Source of the DNA: Corynebacterium matruchotii
GTDB lineage: Bacteria; Actinomycetota; Actinomycetes; Mycobacteriales; Mycobacteriaceae
DNA length: 64,000 bases
Direction: 5' to 3'
Assembly: GCF_011612265.2 (NCBI RefSeq)
Contig: NZ_CP050134.2
Coordinates: 1,860,001 to 1,924,000, forward strand
Positions 1 to 8,175 of the stretch are shown here, one piece after another. Position numbers and translations under genes: made by a program. Within the stretch, counting starts at the first letter, position 1. Every line of letters begins with the position of its first letter. The notes below the pieces were generated by a model. It was not told where the DNA came from. It saw nothing but the letters and a program-made list of their open reading frames with translations, and did no database searches.

Positions 1-562
1 GCAGCACCCCTAAACCGCCGAATACCAAAAGGGCCAGGCCCAAGGTCAGGATGAGGCCTTGAATGTCGGTCATATCCCGGGACAGCACAACGGTCGCCCC
101 GGCGTCGTTCGTGGCCATAAACACCCGGTCACCGTTCACGGTCTTCACCACGGTTTTCTCCCCCGGCGGCAAAGAGAGCAACGGTAGCGACTCGTCACCG
201 GCGGTGTAGTTCCAGCCGGGAAGCCGAATGGAGATTTTGGTGTTTTGGTTATAGGTGCGGAAATACTCGACCTCCTTTTTCACATTATTGAAAAAGGAAG
301 GGTCCACAGTCTCCGCCAACATGGCCATGCTTTTAGACTTCAGGTCCTTATCCACGTTATTGGTCAAGGTGACGGATACAGACCAATACGCCAAAACCGT
401 CATCACCCCAACCGCAATGGCCACCATACTTGCCGTGAGCATGGCCACCCGCCAGCGCAATGACGCTTGTTTACCCCATCCATCAGAGGATTCAGCGGTA
501 AGAGCCCCCAGATCCAGAGAAGCGGTTTTCTCTGCATCTGGGGACGGTTTCCTCAATATCAC
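1..562 (-). CDS. mprB: sensor histidine kinase, MprB-like (N-terminal part, cut by window edge)
   Basis: The reading frame runs off the left edge, so only about 187 N-terminal residues are present. A cytoplasmic start of about 32 residues is followed by a first membrane segment (around [18 protein letters not shown]), an extracytoplasmic sensor region of roughly 110 residues, and a second hydrophobic segment (around [18 protein letters not shown]) at the edge. HAMP, DHp and ATPase domains would lie outside. I chose GTG at 562, whose last bases overlap the response-regulator stop (GTGA, 4 nt); TTG at 556 is the alternative. The overlap indicates translational coupling with mprA. MprB-type kinases sense envelope stress; that role is inferred from the partner regulator. 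Confidence 0.85.
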   Translation of the reverse strand, partial: MILRKPSPDAEKTASLDLGALTAESSDGWGKQASLRWRVAMLTASMVAIAVGVMTVLAYWSVSVTLTNNVDKDLKSKSMAMLAETVDPSFFNNVKKEVEYFRTYNQNTKISIRLPGWNYTAGDESLPLLSLPPGEKTVVKTVNGDRVFMATNDAGATVVLSRDMTDIQGLILTLGLALLVFGGLGVL

Positions 563-1251
563 GGAGCGGTATCCCGAAGCACATAGCCGACGCCACGAAC
601 GGTATGGATCAAACGTGGTTCACCTTCCTGCTCCGTCTTGCGGCGCAGGTAGCCGATATACACCTCCAGCGCATTTCCGGAGGTGGGGAAATCATAGCCC
701 CATACTTCCTCCAGAATGGTGGAGCGGCTGAGTACCCGCCGAGGGTTGGTCATCAACAGCTGTAACAGGGCGAATTCGGTGCGGGTAAGGCTGATTGTCC
801 TATTACCACGCACTACATCCCGAGTGTCGGGATTAAGCTTAAGATCTTCGAACGTGATTTCGGCCTGGCTGCTGGGGCCGGAAGCTTCGGCGGCAGCCCG
901 ACGCAGCAGCGACCGAACCCGGGCAAGTAACTCTTCCAAGGCAAATGGCTTGGGTAGATAGTCATCTGCGCCAGCATCAAGCCCCGCCACCCGGTCGGAC
1001 ACCCCATCGCGGGCAGTAAGAACCAAAATGGGACGGTCGTCGCCATGACTACGCAGATGGCGACACACCTCCAGCCCATCCATCTTGGGCATCATAACAT
1101 CCAAAATGACCAGGTCAGGCTGCTCTTTTTCAATGACGTCGAGTGCTTGTTCACCATCCTCGGCGATGGCAATATCATAGCCATTAAAGGAGAGGGAGCG
1201 GCGCAGCGAGTCCCGTACAGCCTGCTCATCATCTACTACAACAATTTTCAT
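559..1251 (-). CDS. mprA: two-component response regulator, MprA/CgtR2 type
   Basis: A 230-residue OmpR-family regulator. The receiver domain has the acidic pocket D7-D8, phospho-acceptor D51 (in [12 protein letters not shown]), T79 and K101 (in YLPKPF). A winged-helix DNA-binding domain follows (around residues 130-225), with [11 protein letters not shown] and the ending [13 protein letters not shown]. The sequence is very close to M. tuberculosis MprA as I know it, including [11 protein letters not shown] and [12 protein letters not shown]. It is followed directly by its kinase and preceded upstream by rpmF and rpmE, the arrangement I recall for C. glutamicum cgtR2/cgtS2. In mycobacteria MprAB controls envelope stress and sigma-factor genes; the role here is inferred. 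Confidence 0.93.
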   Translation of the reverse strand: MKIVVVDDEQAVRDSLRRSLSFNGYDIAIAEDGEQALDVIEKEQPDLVILDVMMPKMDGLEVCRHLRSHGDDRPILVLTARDGVSDRVAGLDAGADDYLPKPFALEELLARVRSLLRRAAAEASGPSSQAEITFEDLKLNPDTRDVVRGNRTISLTRTEFALLQLLMTNPRRVLSRSTILEEVWGYDFPTSGNALEVYIGYLRRKTEQEGEPRLIHTVRGVGYVLRDTAP

Positions 1252-1433
1252 ATTTACAATTATGCCCCATCTGCTTTAAGGAACTAAAGCGTTGGCTTCG
1301 CGGTCTTCCTGCCAGTTCTTAAACCATATTTTTGTTTAATGCCGACACGGAAATTATACAGAATATTCATTCCCCCTCTGGCCTTACCCCCCAAATATAA
1401 GAACCTTTTAATCAATATTCGTTCCCGAAACAG
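1252..1433. promoter_or_regulatory. mprA upstream region
   Basis: AT-rich spacer between the mprA start and the rpmF terminator. It must contain the leftward mprA promoter. I could not settle a single convincing -35/-10 pair or a strong Shine-Dalgarno for mprA. Confidence 0.35.
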
Positions 1434-1472
1434 CCAAAAAGGTAGCAGCATATTTACATTCGCTGCTACCTT
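1434..1472 (-). terminator. rpmF terminator
   Basis: Read leftward, AAGGTAGCAGC and GCTGCTACCTT form a perfect 11-bp stem around a 12-nt loop, followed by a short T run (AAAAA on the plus strand just left of the stem). It sits 17 nt past the rpmF stop, a classic intrinsic terminator. Confidence 0.88.
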
Positions 1473-1488
1473 ATGGTTTTAGTCAATA

Positions 1489-1662
1489 TTAGAATTGTTC
1501 AACCTCAACCAACCCCAATTGGGCGGCCTTGATGAGTCGACGAGGAATACGCACGGTTTGACCGTCGATCTTGGTTTCCATCAGGGCCGGGTTGTGAGCC
1601 TTCCACTGAGAACGACGAGTGCGAGTGTTGGCACGCGACATGCGACGCTTTGGAACTGCCAT
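1489..1662 (-). CDS. rpmF: 50S ribosomal protein L32
   Basis: A 57-residue basic protein starting [20 protein letters not shown] and ending LVEVEQF, a clear L32. It has no cysteine, so this is the zinc-independent form (zinc-binding L32 carries CxxC pairs). The start follows a strong AAGGAGGGAAAC ribosome-binding site. It lies 21 nt downstream of rpmE and is closed by a strong terminator, so rpmE-rpmF is probably one leftward transcript. Confidence 0.96.
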   Translation of the reverse strand: MAVPKRRMSRANTRTRRSQWKAHNPALMETKIDGQTVRIPRRLIKAAQLGLVEVEQF

Positions 1663-1683
1663 TGTTCTGTTTCCCTCCTTGGA

Positions 1684-1950
1684 TTAAGATTTCTTGGCGC
1701 GGCGGGCCATGCCACCAAACCGACGTTGGAACTTTTCGACGCGACCAGCGGTGTCCATCACGCGCTGCGCACCGGTCCAGAAGGGGTGCGATTCGCTTGT
1801 CACATCAACAACAATGAGCGGGTATTCGTTGCCGTCTTCCCATTCAATGGTGCGATTGCTTTTCACGGTAGACCGGGTGAGGAACTGGAAACCAGTGCCT
1901 GCATCCTGGAACACGACCGGATGGTAATCCGGGTGGATGTCCTTTTTCAT
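1684..1950 (-). CDS. rpmE: 50S ribosomal protein L31 type B
   Basis: An 88-residue protein starting [20 protein letters not shown], which is the longer type B L31. It lacks the CxxC zinc ligands of type A L31. In other bacteria type B L31 replaces the zinc-binding version when zinc is scarce, usually under Zur control. It is divergent from rpmB across about 295 bp. The C-terminus is basic ([11 protein letters not shown]). Assignment is certain; zinc regulation is inferred from family behaviour. Confidence 0.96.
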   Translation of the reverse strand: MKKDIHPDYHPVVFQDAGTGFQFLTRSTVKSNRTIEWEDGNEYPLIVVDVTSESHPFWTGAQRVMDTAGRVEKFQRRFGGMARRAKKS

Positions 1951-2245
1951 TATTCTCCGATTCCCTCAGGATTGAAACTTCAGGTCGCTTCGCCAGCAAA
2001 ACGGATCTGACGATCGTGCCTGAGTTGGGTTTCGTCATATGTACATGGGCGTGCAAAAGACTACCAGTGCTCCCTGATAAAAGCGAAATTCACCTGGTGG
2101 GATCGTCGAAAAGCTAGCAGATTAGGCAAAACGCAGATTTACCGGTATGATTGCCCATTGCTGTTGTCGAAAATGTTCGTTTACGCCCCGATCAAGTTTG
2201 CATTCGTGCAGGTTGAACGTTGGGCGGCTAGGAGAAAGTTTATCC
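1951..2245. promoter_or_regulatory. divergent rpmE / rpmB promoter region
   Basis: This 295-bp spacer must drive rpmE-rpmF leftward and rpmB-rpmG-rpsN-rpsR rightward. I looked for the AT-rich, ATnAT-type inverted repeat typical of actinobacterial Zur boxes and found no convincing one; the closest is CGAAAATGTTCGTTTAC near 2168-2184, which is poor. Confidence 0.4.
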
Positions 2246-2482
2246 ATGTCGGCTATTTGCCAGGTTACGGGACGCAAGCCGGGTTACGGCAAGTCCGTCT
2301 CGCACTCGCACCGACGCACGTCTCGCCGTTGGAACCCCAATGTGCAGCGTCGTAAGTTCTACCTGCCCTCTGAGGGCCGTACCATCACCCTAACCGTATC
2401 CACCAAGGGTCTGAAGGTTATTGACCGCGACGGTATTGAGTCTGTGGTTGCTAAGATCCGCGCTCGGGGGGAGAAGGTTTAA
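2246..2482 (+). CDS. rpmB: 50S ribosomal protein L28
   Basis: A 78-residue protein starting [20 protein letters not shown] and ending [10 protein letters not shown], a clear L28. Only one cysteine is present, so the paired CxxC of the zinc-binding form is missing. I use ATG 2246, preceded by GGAGAAAG, rather than the in-frame ATG 99 nt upstream, which would add a tail not belonging to L28. It is the first gene of a tightly packed rpmB-rpmG-rpsN-rpsR operon with a 2-nt gap to rpmG. Confidence 0.96.
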   Translation: MSAICQVTGRKPGYGKSVSHSHRRTSRRWNPNVQRRKFYLPSEGRTITLTVSTKGLKVIDRDGIESVVAKIRARGEKV

Positions 2483-2484
2483 CG

Positions 2485-2649
2485 ATGGCACGCAATGACG
2501 TTCGTCCAATCATCAAGCTGAAGTCTACCGCTGGCACCGGTTACACCTATGTCACCCGGAAGAATAAGCGCAATAATCCTGATCGTATTACCTTGAAGAA
2601 GTACGATCCCGTAATCCGTAAGCACGTCGAATTCCGCGAGGAGCGATAA
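2485..2649 (+). CDS. rpmG: 50S ribosomal protein L33
   Basis: A 54-residue basic protein starting [20 protein letters not shown] and ending VEFREER. It has no cysteines, so it is the zinc-independent L33. It starts 2 nt after rpmB and ends 3 nt before rpsN, consistent with translational coupling in one operon. Confidence 0.96.
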   Translation: MARNDVRPIIKLKSTAGTGYTYVTRKNKRNNPDRITLKKYDPVIRKHVEFREER

Positions 2650-2652
2650 TCT

Positions 2653-2958
2653 ATGGCTAAGAAGTCCAAGATCGCCAAGAATGAGAAGCGCAAGGAAATC
2701 GTCGCACGCTATGCGGAGCGGCGCCAGGAGCTCAAGGCAATCATTAAGAACCCCCATGTTTCCGATGAGGAGCGTCTCGAAGCCCAGTTCAAATTGAACC
2801 GGCAGCCGCGTGATGCTTCCCCAGTTCGTGTCCGCAACCGTGACGCTCACGACGGTCGTCCCCGCGGTTACCTCCGCAAGTTCGGCCTGTCTCGTGTCCG
2901 TATGCGCCAGATGGCCCACCGTGGTGAGCTGCCTGGTGTCCGTAAGTCCAGCTGGTAA
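2653..2958 (+). CDS. rpsN: 30S ribosomal protein S14, long zinc-independent form
   Basis: At 101 residues this matches the long S14 that lacks zinc ligands; the zinc-binding form is about 61 residues with two CxxC pairs. It starts [20 protein letters not shown] and carries the S14 core [20 protein letters not shown]. It sits between rpmG and rpsR in the same operon. Confidence 0.96.
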   Translation: MAKKSKIAKNEKRKEIVARYAERRQELKAIIKNPHVSDEERLEAQFKLNRQPRDASPVRVRNRDAHDGRPRGYLRKFGLSRVRMRQMAHRGELPGVRKSSW

Positions 2959-2974
2959 TTCAGGGAGTATCTAA

Positions 2975-3223
2975 ATGAAGCGCACTAACACGAAAAAGGT
3001 GCGGATGGAGCAGTCCCGCCGCCCTAAGAAGAACCCACTCAAGGCCGCTGGCATTGAGAAGGTGGACTACAAGGACATCAACACCCTGCGTCAGTTCATC
3101 TCCGATCGCCACAAGATTCGGTCCCGTCGCGTGACCGGTCTCACCCCGCAACAGCAGCGCCAGGTTGCTACCGCGGTGAAGAACGCCCGCGAGATGGCTC
3201 TCCTACCGTTCACTAGCCGGTAA
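2975..3223 (+). CDS. rpsR: 30S ribosomal protein S18, cysteine-free form
   Basis: An 82-residue basic protein with the S18 core [17 protein letters not shown] and [19 protein letters not shown]. It has no cysteines. It is last in the four-gene operon and followed by an intrinsic terminator. Corynebacteria usually carry a second rpsR beside rpsF, rplI and ssb elsewhere, so this is probably the paralogue used under zinc limitation; that depends on genes outside the window. Confidence 0.95.
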   Translation: MKRTNTKKVRMEQSRRPKKNPLKAAGIEKVDYKDINTLRQFISDRHKIRSRRVTGLTPQQQRQVATAVKNAREMALLPFTSR

Positions 3224-3256
3224 ATTTTTCCCGGCCGGGGAACACAACAGCTTGAT

Positions 3257-3290
3257 GCGCCTGACCTTTCATGGTCGGGCGTTTTGTGTT
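3257..3290 (+). terminator. rpsR operon terminator
   Basis: CGCCTGACC and GGTCGGGCG pair over nine positions (one G-T wobble) around TTTCAT, followed by TTTTGTGTTTT. It closes the ribosomal protein operon. Confidence 0.88.
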
Positions 3291-3363
3291 TTCGAAAACG
3301 CACATGCTCCACGCCCGAGGCCGTTATAAGCGGTGCGCCAGGCGGTGTGTTACATTCATTGTC

Positions 3364-4290
3364 GTGTTACATGCTTCACTGGTCGAACTCGCAGAGCAGG
3401 CCCCCCGGTGCCATTCAGCGGCGGCGGTGCGGGGCGTACTGGCGGAGTCGCAAGATCTCATTCGTAATGCCCTCGACCATGGCGAAAACCCGCAGGACAT
3501 GGTGAGTTGGTTTTCCCGGTTGGTCACGGACACGCTGCATTCCGCCGGGGCCCGGGAGCTCACGGGCGGCGCCACCCTGGTACTCACGGGTCCGGTGGGA
3601 CGTGGTGATGCGTTGCCGTCCTCCCCCATCCAATGGCTGGTCGAATGTCCGTGCGGTTTGGCCCCGGATGATATTGATACGGAACCGTTGGCGCAGCTCA
3701 TTACCCAGGTGGGGCTGGTGTCGCAGCCCACGGTGCTAGGCGTGCACGCCCGATATCGGCAGGATTGGCTAGCACTGATTCGACAGCATGCCGGGCGCCA
3801 TAATTATGGTGAGCTTGCCGTGTTTGCCGACGCCGGAACCTGGTGTTTGGCCGAGGTGCTTCGGGTGGCCGATCCGATATTATTTCTCCGGGAGGCATTA
3901 TGCCATCGGCCGCCCAGCCTGAAGCTTTTCGATGGGTTGCCCGATAAGCATGTTGTGGTGAATGTGCGCCGGGATCTGCTCTACCCCATTATCGCGTTGG
4001 CCCGGTGGGCGGGCGTGGCGGCTAAATCGCAAGAGTTTTCGACTTTGGCCCGGGTGCGTGATGCGCAGCAGGCGGGGGTGATGACCGCCAATCAGGCGGA
4101 TTATCTGCGGCAGGCGTGGCATGCCGGACTGCAACTGCAATTGCAGCGGTTTGTTGACCGGGTGCATAGCCACGAGACCACGGCGGAGTCGTTGCCGGCG
4201 ATTCAGCGGAGCGTGTTTGGTGCGAGCGCCCGCATGGTGTCGGATGTGGCGCACGCGTTGGCCCGGGATTATGGGTTGGAAGTGAGATAG
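3364..4290 (+). CDS. GlnD-like nucleotidyltransferase-related protein (DUF294 / DUF294_C type), probably degenerate
   Basis: About 308 residues. A region around residues 70-95 resembles a nucleotidyltransferase entry (TLVLTGPVGRGD), but the Asp-x-Asp metal motif expected just after is replaced by PSSPIQW. The C-terminal part (around residues 200-300; RVRDAQQAGVMTANQADYL, then LQLQLQRFVDR) resembles the helical DUF294_C substrate-binding domain of signal-transduction nucleotidyltransferases. The open frame reaches 3271, but those codons lie inside the rpsR terminator, so GTG 3364 is more likely. It precedes amtR by about 210 bp, so a nitrogen-signalling link is conceivable but unproven. Confidence 0.65.
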   Translation: MLHASLVELAEQAPRCHSAAAVRGVLAESQDLIRNALDHGENPQDMVSWFSRLVTDTLHSAGARELTGGATLVLTGPVGRGDALPSSPIQWLVECPCGLAPDDIDTEPLAQLITQVGLVSQPTVLGVHARYRQDWLALIRQHAGRHNYGELAVFADAGTWCLAEVLRVADPILFLREALCHRPPSLKLFDGLPDKHVVVNVRRDLLYPIIALARWAGVAAKSQEFSTLARVRDAQQAGVMTANQADYLRQAWHAGLQLQLQRFVDRVHSHETTAESLPAIQRSVFGASARMVSDVAHALARDYGLEVR

Positions 4291-4501
4291 CGCTGTAACC
4301 GCTGCCCACCTTCGATAGTGCCCGCCGCAGCCGCCACCTGCTGTTCTTGCTGCCACTGCCACGCTGGGGTCTGTCGCTATGATGGCGTCTGGGATAACGG
4401 CCTGGGGTGGTAGGGGTATATGATTGTTGTTTATCTCTGCGATTTTTTACCGGCAGGGTGTCGCAGATCCTGGGGAAATGGAATGGAGTGACAGGTAATC
4501 A

Positions 4502-5170
4502 ATGGCTGGTGCAGTGGGTAGGCCGCGGAAAAATAATTCCCGTCGGCGCGGCAATACGGCTCGGGAGGAGATTTTGGATGCCTCCGCCGAGTTATTTACC
4601 ACCCAGGGTTTCGCCACAACCTCCACTCATCAGATTGCTGATGCCGTGGGTATTCGCCAGGCTAGCCTGTATTATCATTTCCCATCGAAAACCGAGATTT
4701 TTTTGGCCCTGCTTACCTCCACGGTCACGCCTTCGACTGCGTTGGCGGCCAAGTTTGAGGAGATTGACGTGCCGGCGCCGCTCAGGTTGTGGGCGTTGAC
4801 GGCCGCGGAGTGCCGGCTGCTGCTGTCTACCAGGTGGAATGTGGGGCGGCTGTATCAATTGCCGGTGGCCAGCAGCCCCGAGTTTTCTGAATATCATCAG
4901 CAGCGCACCCAGTTGCAGGCGGTGTTTCGGTCGATTGCCGCCAAGATTGTGGGCCCAGATGATCCCCGCGCGGGTTTGCCGTTCCATATTGCTTTGTCGG
5001 TGATTGAGATGCGCCCAAATGATGGGGTGGCGCCCGAACCGCTCAGTGCTACCCGGTTGCCGTCGCTCGCTATCATGCTTGCCGACGCCGCCCTCGCGGT
5101 TTTGGGGGCGCCGCTGCCCGAGAATCGCCTGGAGCGCACTTTGGAACTTTTGGCCGATATGGATTCCTAG
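4502..5170 (+). CDS. amtR: AmtR, TetR-family master regulator of nitrogen control
   Basis: A 222-residue TetR-family protein. The N-terminus MAGAVGRPRK and the helix-turn-helix region (FATTSTHQIADAVGIRQASL then YYHFPSKTEIFLALL) match C. glutamicum AmtR almost residue for residue as I know it. The ligand domain retains LLLSTRWNVGRLYQLP and LADAALAVLGAPLPENR. AmtR represses ammonium uptake and assimilation genes and is released by adenylylated GlnK. Its 3' end overlaps the convergent CitE-like gene by 4 bp. The neighbours citE-like and purH match the C. glutamicum locus. Confidence 0.95.
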   Translation: MAGAVGRPRKNNSRRRGNTAREEILDASAELFTTQGFATTSTHQIADAVGIRQASLYYHFPSKTEIFLALLTSTVTPSTALAAKFEEIDVPAPLRLWALTAAECRLLLSTRWNVGRLYQLPVASSPEFSEYHQQRTQLQAVFRSIAAKIVGPDDPRAGLPFHIALSVIEMRPNDGVAPEPLSATRLPSLAIMLADAALAVLGAPLPENRLERTLELLADMDS

Positions 5171-5991
5171 CGGGATTCTGCCCGGTCTAATACCCGGTGA
5201 GCTTGGGAAATGAGGGGGGCGTCGACCATTTCCCCGTCGAGTTGGAAGGCCCCGGGGTGGTGTTGCGCTTCCGCGACGACTCGGCGGGCCCAATCAATTT
5301 GTTCGGCATCGGGCTGGTAGGCGCGTCGAATCACATCGACCTGTTTGGGGTGGATGCAGGCGCTGGCGGCAAAACCGGACCGGGCGGCGTCGAGCGCTTC
5401 AGCATAGAGGCCGTCGGGGTCGTGAAAGTCGGCATACACGGCGTCGATGGTGAGTTTGCCGGCGGCCGCCGCATGAATGTGCATGAGCGCGCGGGTCACT
5501 CGCATGGTGTCTCGGTAGCTGCCGGTGCGGGGTTCGTCGGCCAGGTGCCGGGAGTGGGTGCCGCCGAGCCCCATGGTGAGGTCTTCAGCACCCCAAAATA
5601 GGGCCACAACCTGGGGATGTTCGGCAATCTTATGAATGTTGACGACGGCCTGGGGGGTTTCGATCATGGCAATGATATTGAGCCCGTCCAGGCCCGCGGG
5701 TAGGTCTGCGTACACCTTGGGCACCATGACTGTGGTGTAGGACGTGGTGCGCACAAATTCCAGGTCAGCGGCAAAATTCGGGTCGGTGGGGCCGACGATG
5801 CGCACGATGGTTGCCTGGGGGTCGAGGTTGGCGGTGCGAATATTGCGGTAGGCCTGGTCGCGGTCAATGTCGCCGGCGCCGTCTTCGAGGTCGAGAATGA
5901 CCATGTCGGCTTTGGCCGCGGCCTTGGGGATGATGTCGGGGCGGCCGGCTGGGGCGAAGAGGATGGCTGGTCCAGGTACATAGAGCGTCAT
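5167..5991 (-). CDS. CitE-like HpcH/HpaI aldolase/citrate lyase family protein
   Basis: A 274-residue TIM-barrel protein. It has the family features PAILFAPAGRPDIIPKA, DMVILDLEDGAG (metal site), a TIVRI strand, IAMIETPQAVVNI (catalytic/metal Glu) and ACIHPKQVDVI near the C-terminus. Stand-alone citE-like genes without citD and citF act on acyl-CoA substrates such as malyl-CoA or citramalyl-CoA; the exact substrate cannot be read here. It is convergent with amtR (4-bp overlap) and divergent from the AbrB cassette, so the short gap at 5992-6110 holds both promoters. Confidence 0.85.
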   Translation of the reverse strand: MTLYVPGPAILFAPAGRPDIIPKAAAKADMVILDLEDGAGDIDRDQAYRNIRTANLDPQATIVRIVGPTDPNFAADLEFVRTTSYTTVMVPKVYADLPAGLDGLNIIAMIETPQAVVNIHKIAEHPQVVALFWGAEDLTMGLGGTHSRHLADEPRTGSYRDTMRVTRALMHIHAAAAGKLTIDAVYADFHDPDGLYAEALDAARSGFAASACIHPKQVDVIRRAYQPDAEQIDWARRVVAEAQHHPGAFQLDGEMVDAPLISQAHRVLDRAESR

Positions 5992-6042
5992 GGTTTTATG
6001 TTAGCTTTTCGACGTTTCCCAGGTGGCGTTCTTCACATTTTG

Positions 6043-6072
6043 TTGATAACCATTATCCTACAGAGTTATACT
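6043..6072 (+). promoter_or_regulatory. promoter of the AbrB-ABC cassette
   Basis: TTGATA (6043-6048) and TATACT (6067-6072) are 18 bp apart and end 38 bp before the AbrB start, a near-consensus housekeeping promoter. Confidence 0.65.
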
Positions 6073-6110
6073 TTTCTTACTAAGTACAACAAGAACGGAA
6101 AAAGAATACC

Positions 6111-6329
6111 ATGGATAAGCAAGTGCCCCCAGGAAAGTTCGCGGCAACAGTCACCATCGGCCCCAAAGGCCAAATCGTGATCCCCAAGGGAGCCCGCGAT
6201 CTGTTTGGCTACCAGCCTGGCGACAAACTCCTCCTCCTGGCCGATATCGACCAGGGAATCGCCATTCTGCCAACCACCGCGATTGACTCTCTGCTCCCCA
6301 ACCAACCCCCCACCATGGAAAAGAAGTGA
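6111..6329 (+). CDS. AbrB/MazE/SpoVT-type DNA-binding protein
   Basis: A 72-residue protein with the swapped-hairpin AbrB motif: FAATVTIGPKGQIVIPKGAR, then FGYQPGDKLLLLADIDQGIA. Such small proteins bind as dimers or tetramers and often regulate the transporter or toxin encoded next to them. Its stop overlaps the possible GTG start of the ABC ATPase (GTGA, 4 nt), so the pair is probably co-translated. I infer that it regulates its own operon. Confidence 0.9.
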   Translation: MDKQVPPGKFAATVTIGPKGQIVIPKGARDLFGYQPGDKLLLLADIDQGIAILPTTAIDSLLPNQPPTMEKK

Positions 6330-7246
6330 TAACCATGCCTCCCGCCATCCAATGCTTGGATTCGAGTCGATATTTCCCCAAGGTCAAGGCCAATGACCAC
6401 ATCAATCTCACCATCGAATCACACCAGATTTTTGGCCTCCTAGGCCCCAATGGTTGTGGCAAAACTACCCTGCTGCATCAGCTTCAAGGGCTTGACGCCC
6501 CCACCAGCGGCACCGTCAAAGTGTTAGGCCTGGATCCCCGGCGCGACCGGCAGGAACTCATGGCCCGGATCGGCACACAGTTGCAAGAGGCTCGGGTGAT
6601 TCCCCGGCTGAAGGTGATCGAGGTCTTGACCACATTCGGGTCGTTTTACCCACAATCCCAGGACCCCATGACGGTGTTAGAGTCGGTGGGATTGGCGGCG
6701 AAGGCTGGGGCGTTCGTCGATAAGCTTTCGGGCGGGCAACGGCAACGGGTGTTCATTGCCCTCGCGCTCATCCATAACCCGGAGTTATTATTCTTTGACG
6801 AGCTCACGTCAGCATTGGATCCCCAGTCACGCCTGAAGATTTGGGATATTTTGCGGGATTTGAAGGCTGCTGGCCGCACGGTTATTCTCACGACGCATTC
6901 CATGGAAGAGGCGCAGACACTGTGTGACCGCATCGCCATCATGGATGCCGGGCACATTATTGCGGAAGGAACACCAGACGAACTCATTGACGAATTCACC
7001 CAGGGTTCGACCCTGAAATTCTCGGTTTCTGGGACGGTGCAACTAGCCCCGCTGGAGAAAATCTCTGGGGTTACCTCGGTGGATATTCAGGGGCAGGATG
7101 TCACCATCATTGGGAAGGGAGATTTCACCCCTCATGTCATGCAGGTTCTTACTGACCAGCATGTTTCACCGGCACACATGTCACTCAACCCGGCGACGTT
7201 GGAGGATGTATTCCTTCATCTCACCGGCCGTTCATTACAAGCGTAA
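6326..7246 (+). CDS. ABC transporter ATP-binding protein (ABC-2 type exporter)
   Basis: A 306-residue ATPase with Walker A (GLLGPNGCGKTTLLHQ), signature LSGGQRQRVFIALAL, Walker B (LLFFDELTSALDPQSR) and switch histidine (TTHSMEEAQTLCD). About 90 C-terminal residues form the extra domain typical of drug or bacteriocin exporter ATPases. The start is either GTG 6326, overlapping the AbrB stop, or ATG 6335 three codons in. The permease follows after 9 nt. The substrate is unknown; the cassette layout suggests a toxic compound or peptide. Confidence 0.93.
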   Translation: MITMPPAIQCLDSSRYFPKVKANDHINLTIESHQIFGLLGPNGCGKTTLLHQLQGLDAPTSGTVKVLGLDPRRDRQELMARIGTQLQEARVIPRLKVIEVLTTFGSFYPQSQDPMTVLESVGLAAKAGAFVDKLSGGQRQRVFIALALIHNPELLFFDELTSALDPQSRLKIWDILRDLKAAGRTVILTTHSMEEAQTLCDRIAIMDAGHIIAEGTPDELIDEFTQGSTLKFSVSGTVQLAPLEKISGVTSVDIQGQDVTIIGKGDFTPHVMQVLTDQHVSPAHMSLNPATLEDVFLHLTGRSLQA

Positions 7247-7255
7247 GGCAGAATC

Positions 7256-8002
7256 ATGACCGCCTATAGTCATCTCACTCAAGCTTTTTTCAAGTCGCAA
7301 TTGCGGGAACCGATTGGGTTTTTCTTCGTCATTGTGTTCTCACCCATGCTGCTGTTGATTTTGGGGGGAATTTTCGGCAATGATCCGCAGCCGCAGTTTG
7401 GTGGACGTGGGTTTGTTGATAACATGCTGCCTGGTGTGACGATCATGTCGATTCTCATGGTGGGGATTGCCTTGGTACCACAAAACCAGTTAATGTTGCG
7501 GTCCACGGGTGCGCTGAGTCGGTTGCGGGTCACCCCACTGAAAGCATCAACCTATGTAGCGGCGGATCTTACGGTGAATTTTGTGCTGGGGTTTGTGGGG
7601 GCGATTCTCACCCTGGTGGTAGGGCTCGTGGTGTTTCACGTCAGCATGCCCCAGCATCTCATGCTGTTGATAGCATCCCTAGTGTTTGGGCTGGTGACGA
7701 TGCTGGCGATCGGTTACACGCTGGCCGCGGTATACCCCAGTGTGGCTGCGGCTAATGGCATCAGCAATGGGCTGCTGATTATTCTCATCATGTCTTCTGG
7801 GGCATTCTTCCCCACCGAGGGGTTGTCGGCAGGTGTGCGCACCGCGATGGCATGCTCCCCGGTGCATCACATCACCGAATTGGTGCGGGCCGCCTGGACG
7901 GGTACGTCATTGCCGATGGTGTCGGTGCTGGTGCTTATCGGGTTTACCGTAGTGTTTGGCCTGCTCAGCACGGTGCTATTCCGGTGGGACAAGACCGCGT
8001 AA
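7256..8002 (+). CDS. ABC-2 type transporter permease
   Basis: A 248-residue membrane protein. I see about six hydrophobic segments: FFFVIVFSPMLLLILGGIFG near the N-terminus, then segments around MSILMVGIALV, LGFVGAILTLVVGLVVF, LLIASLVFGLVTMLAIGYTL, GLLIILIMSSGAFF and VSVLVLIGFTVVFGLL. It is the partner of the upstream ATPase and is closed by a strong terminator. Substrate unknown. Confidence 0.9.
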   Translation: MTAYSHLTQAFFKSQLREPIGFFFVIVFSPMLLLILGGIFGNDPQPQFGGRGFVDNMLPGVTIMSILMVGIALVPQNQLMLRSTGALSRLRVTPLKASTYVAADLTVNFVLGFVGAILTLVVGLVVFHVSMPQHLMLLIASLVFGLVTMLAIGYTLAAVYPSVAAANGISNGLLIILIMSSGAFFPTEGLSAGVRTAMACSPVHHITELVRAAWTGTSLPMVSVLVLIGFTVVFGLLSTVLFRWDKTA

Positions 8003-8014
8003 GAGTCTTGGTTA

Positions 8015-8052
8015 GCAACCGTCCCCACCAGTGGGGGCGGTTGCGGGTTTTT
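8015..8052 (+). terminator. terminator after the ABC-2 permease
   Basis: GCAACCGTCCCC pairs with GGGGGCGGTTGC (12 bp, one wobble) around a 6-nt loop, followed by GGGTTTTT. It separates the transporter from the CPBP gene. Confidence 0.88.
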
Positions 8053-8175
8053 GGCTCAGCCCGCATTGCTGTCGGGCTTGCGCACAACGCCGAGCCCTAC
8101 GCCTCCCCGCTTCGCGCCGTGATGGTTGCTATTCTTGTGGGGCAGTAACTAACTCAAACCAACGAGAGACTGATT

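Noticed and set aside
2160..2190. CGAAAATGTTCGTTTAC as Zur box for the ribosomal protein units
   Set aside because: The symmetry is poor and does not match the ATnAT-rich palindrome known from actinobacteria.
3271..3363. Longer N-terminus of the nucleotidyltransferase-like protein (start 3271)
   Set aside because: These codons lie in the rpsR terminator hairpin and its T run; GTG 3364 gives a more natural start.
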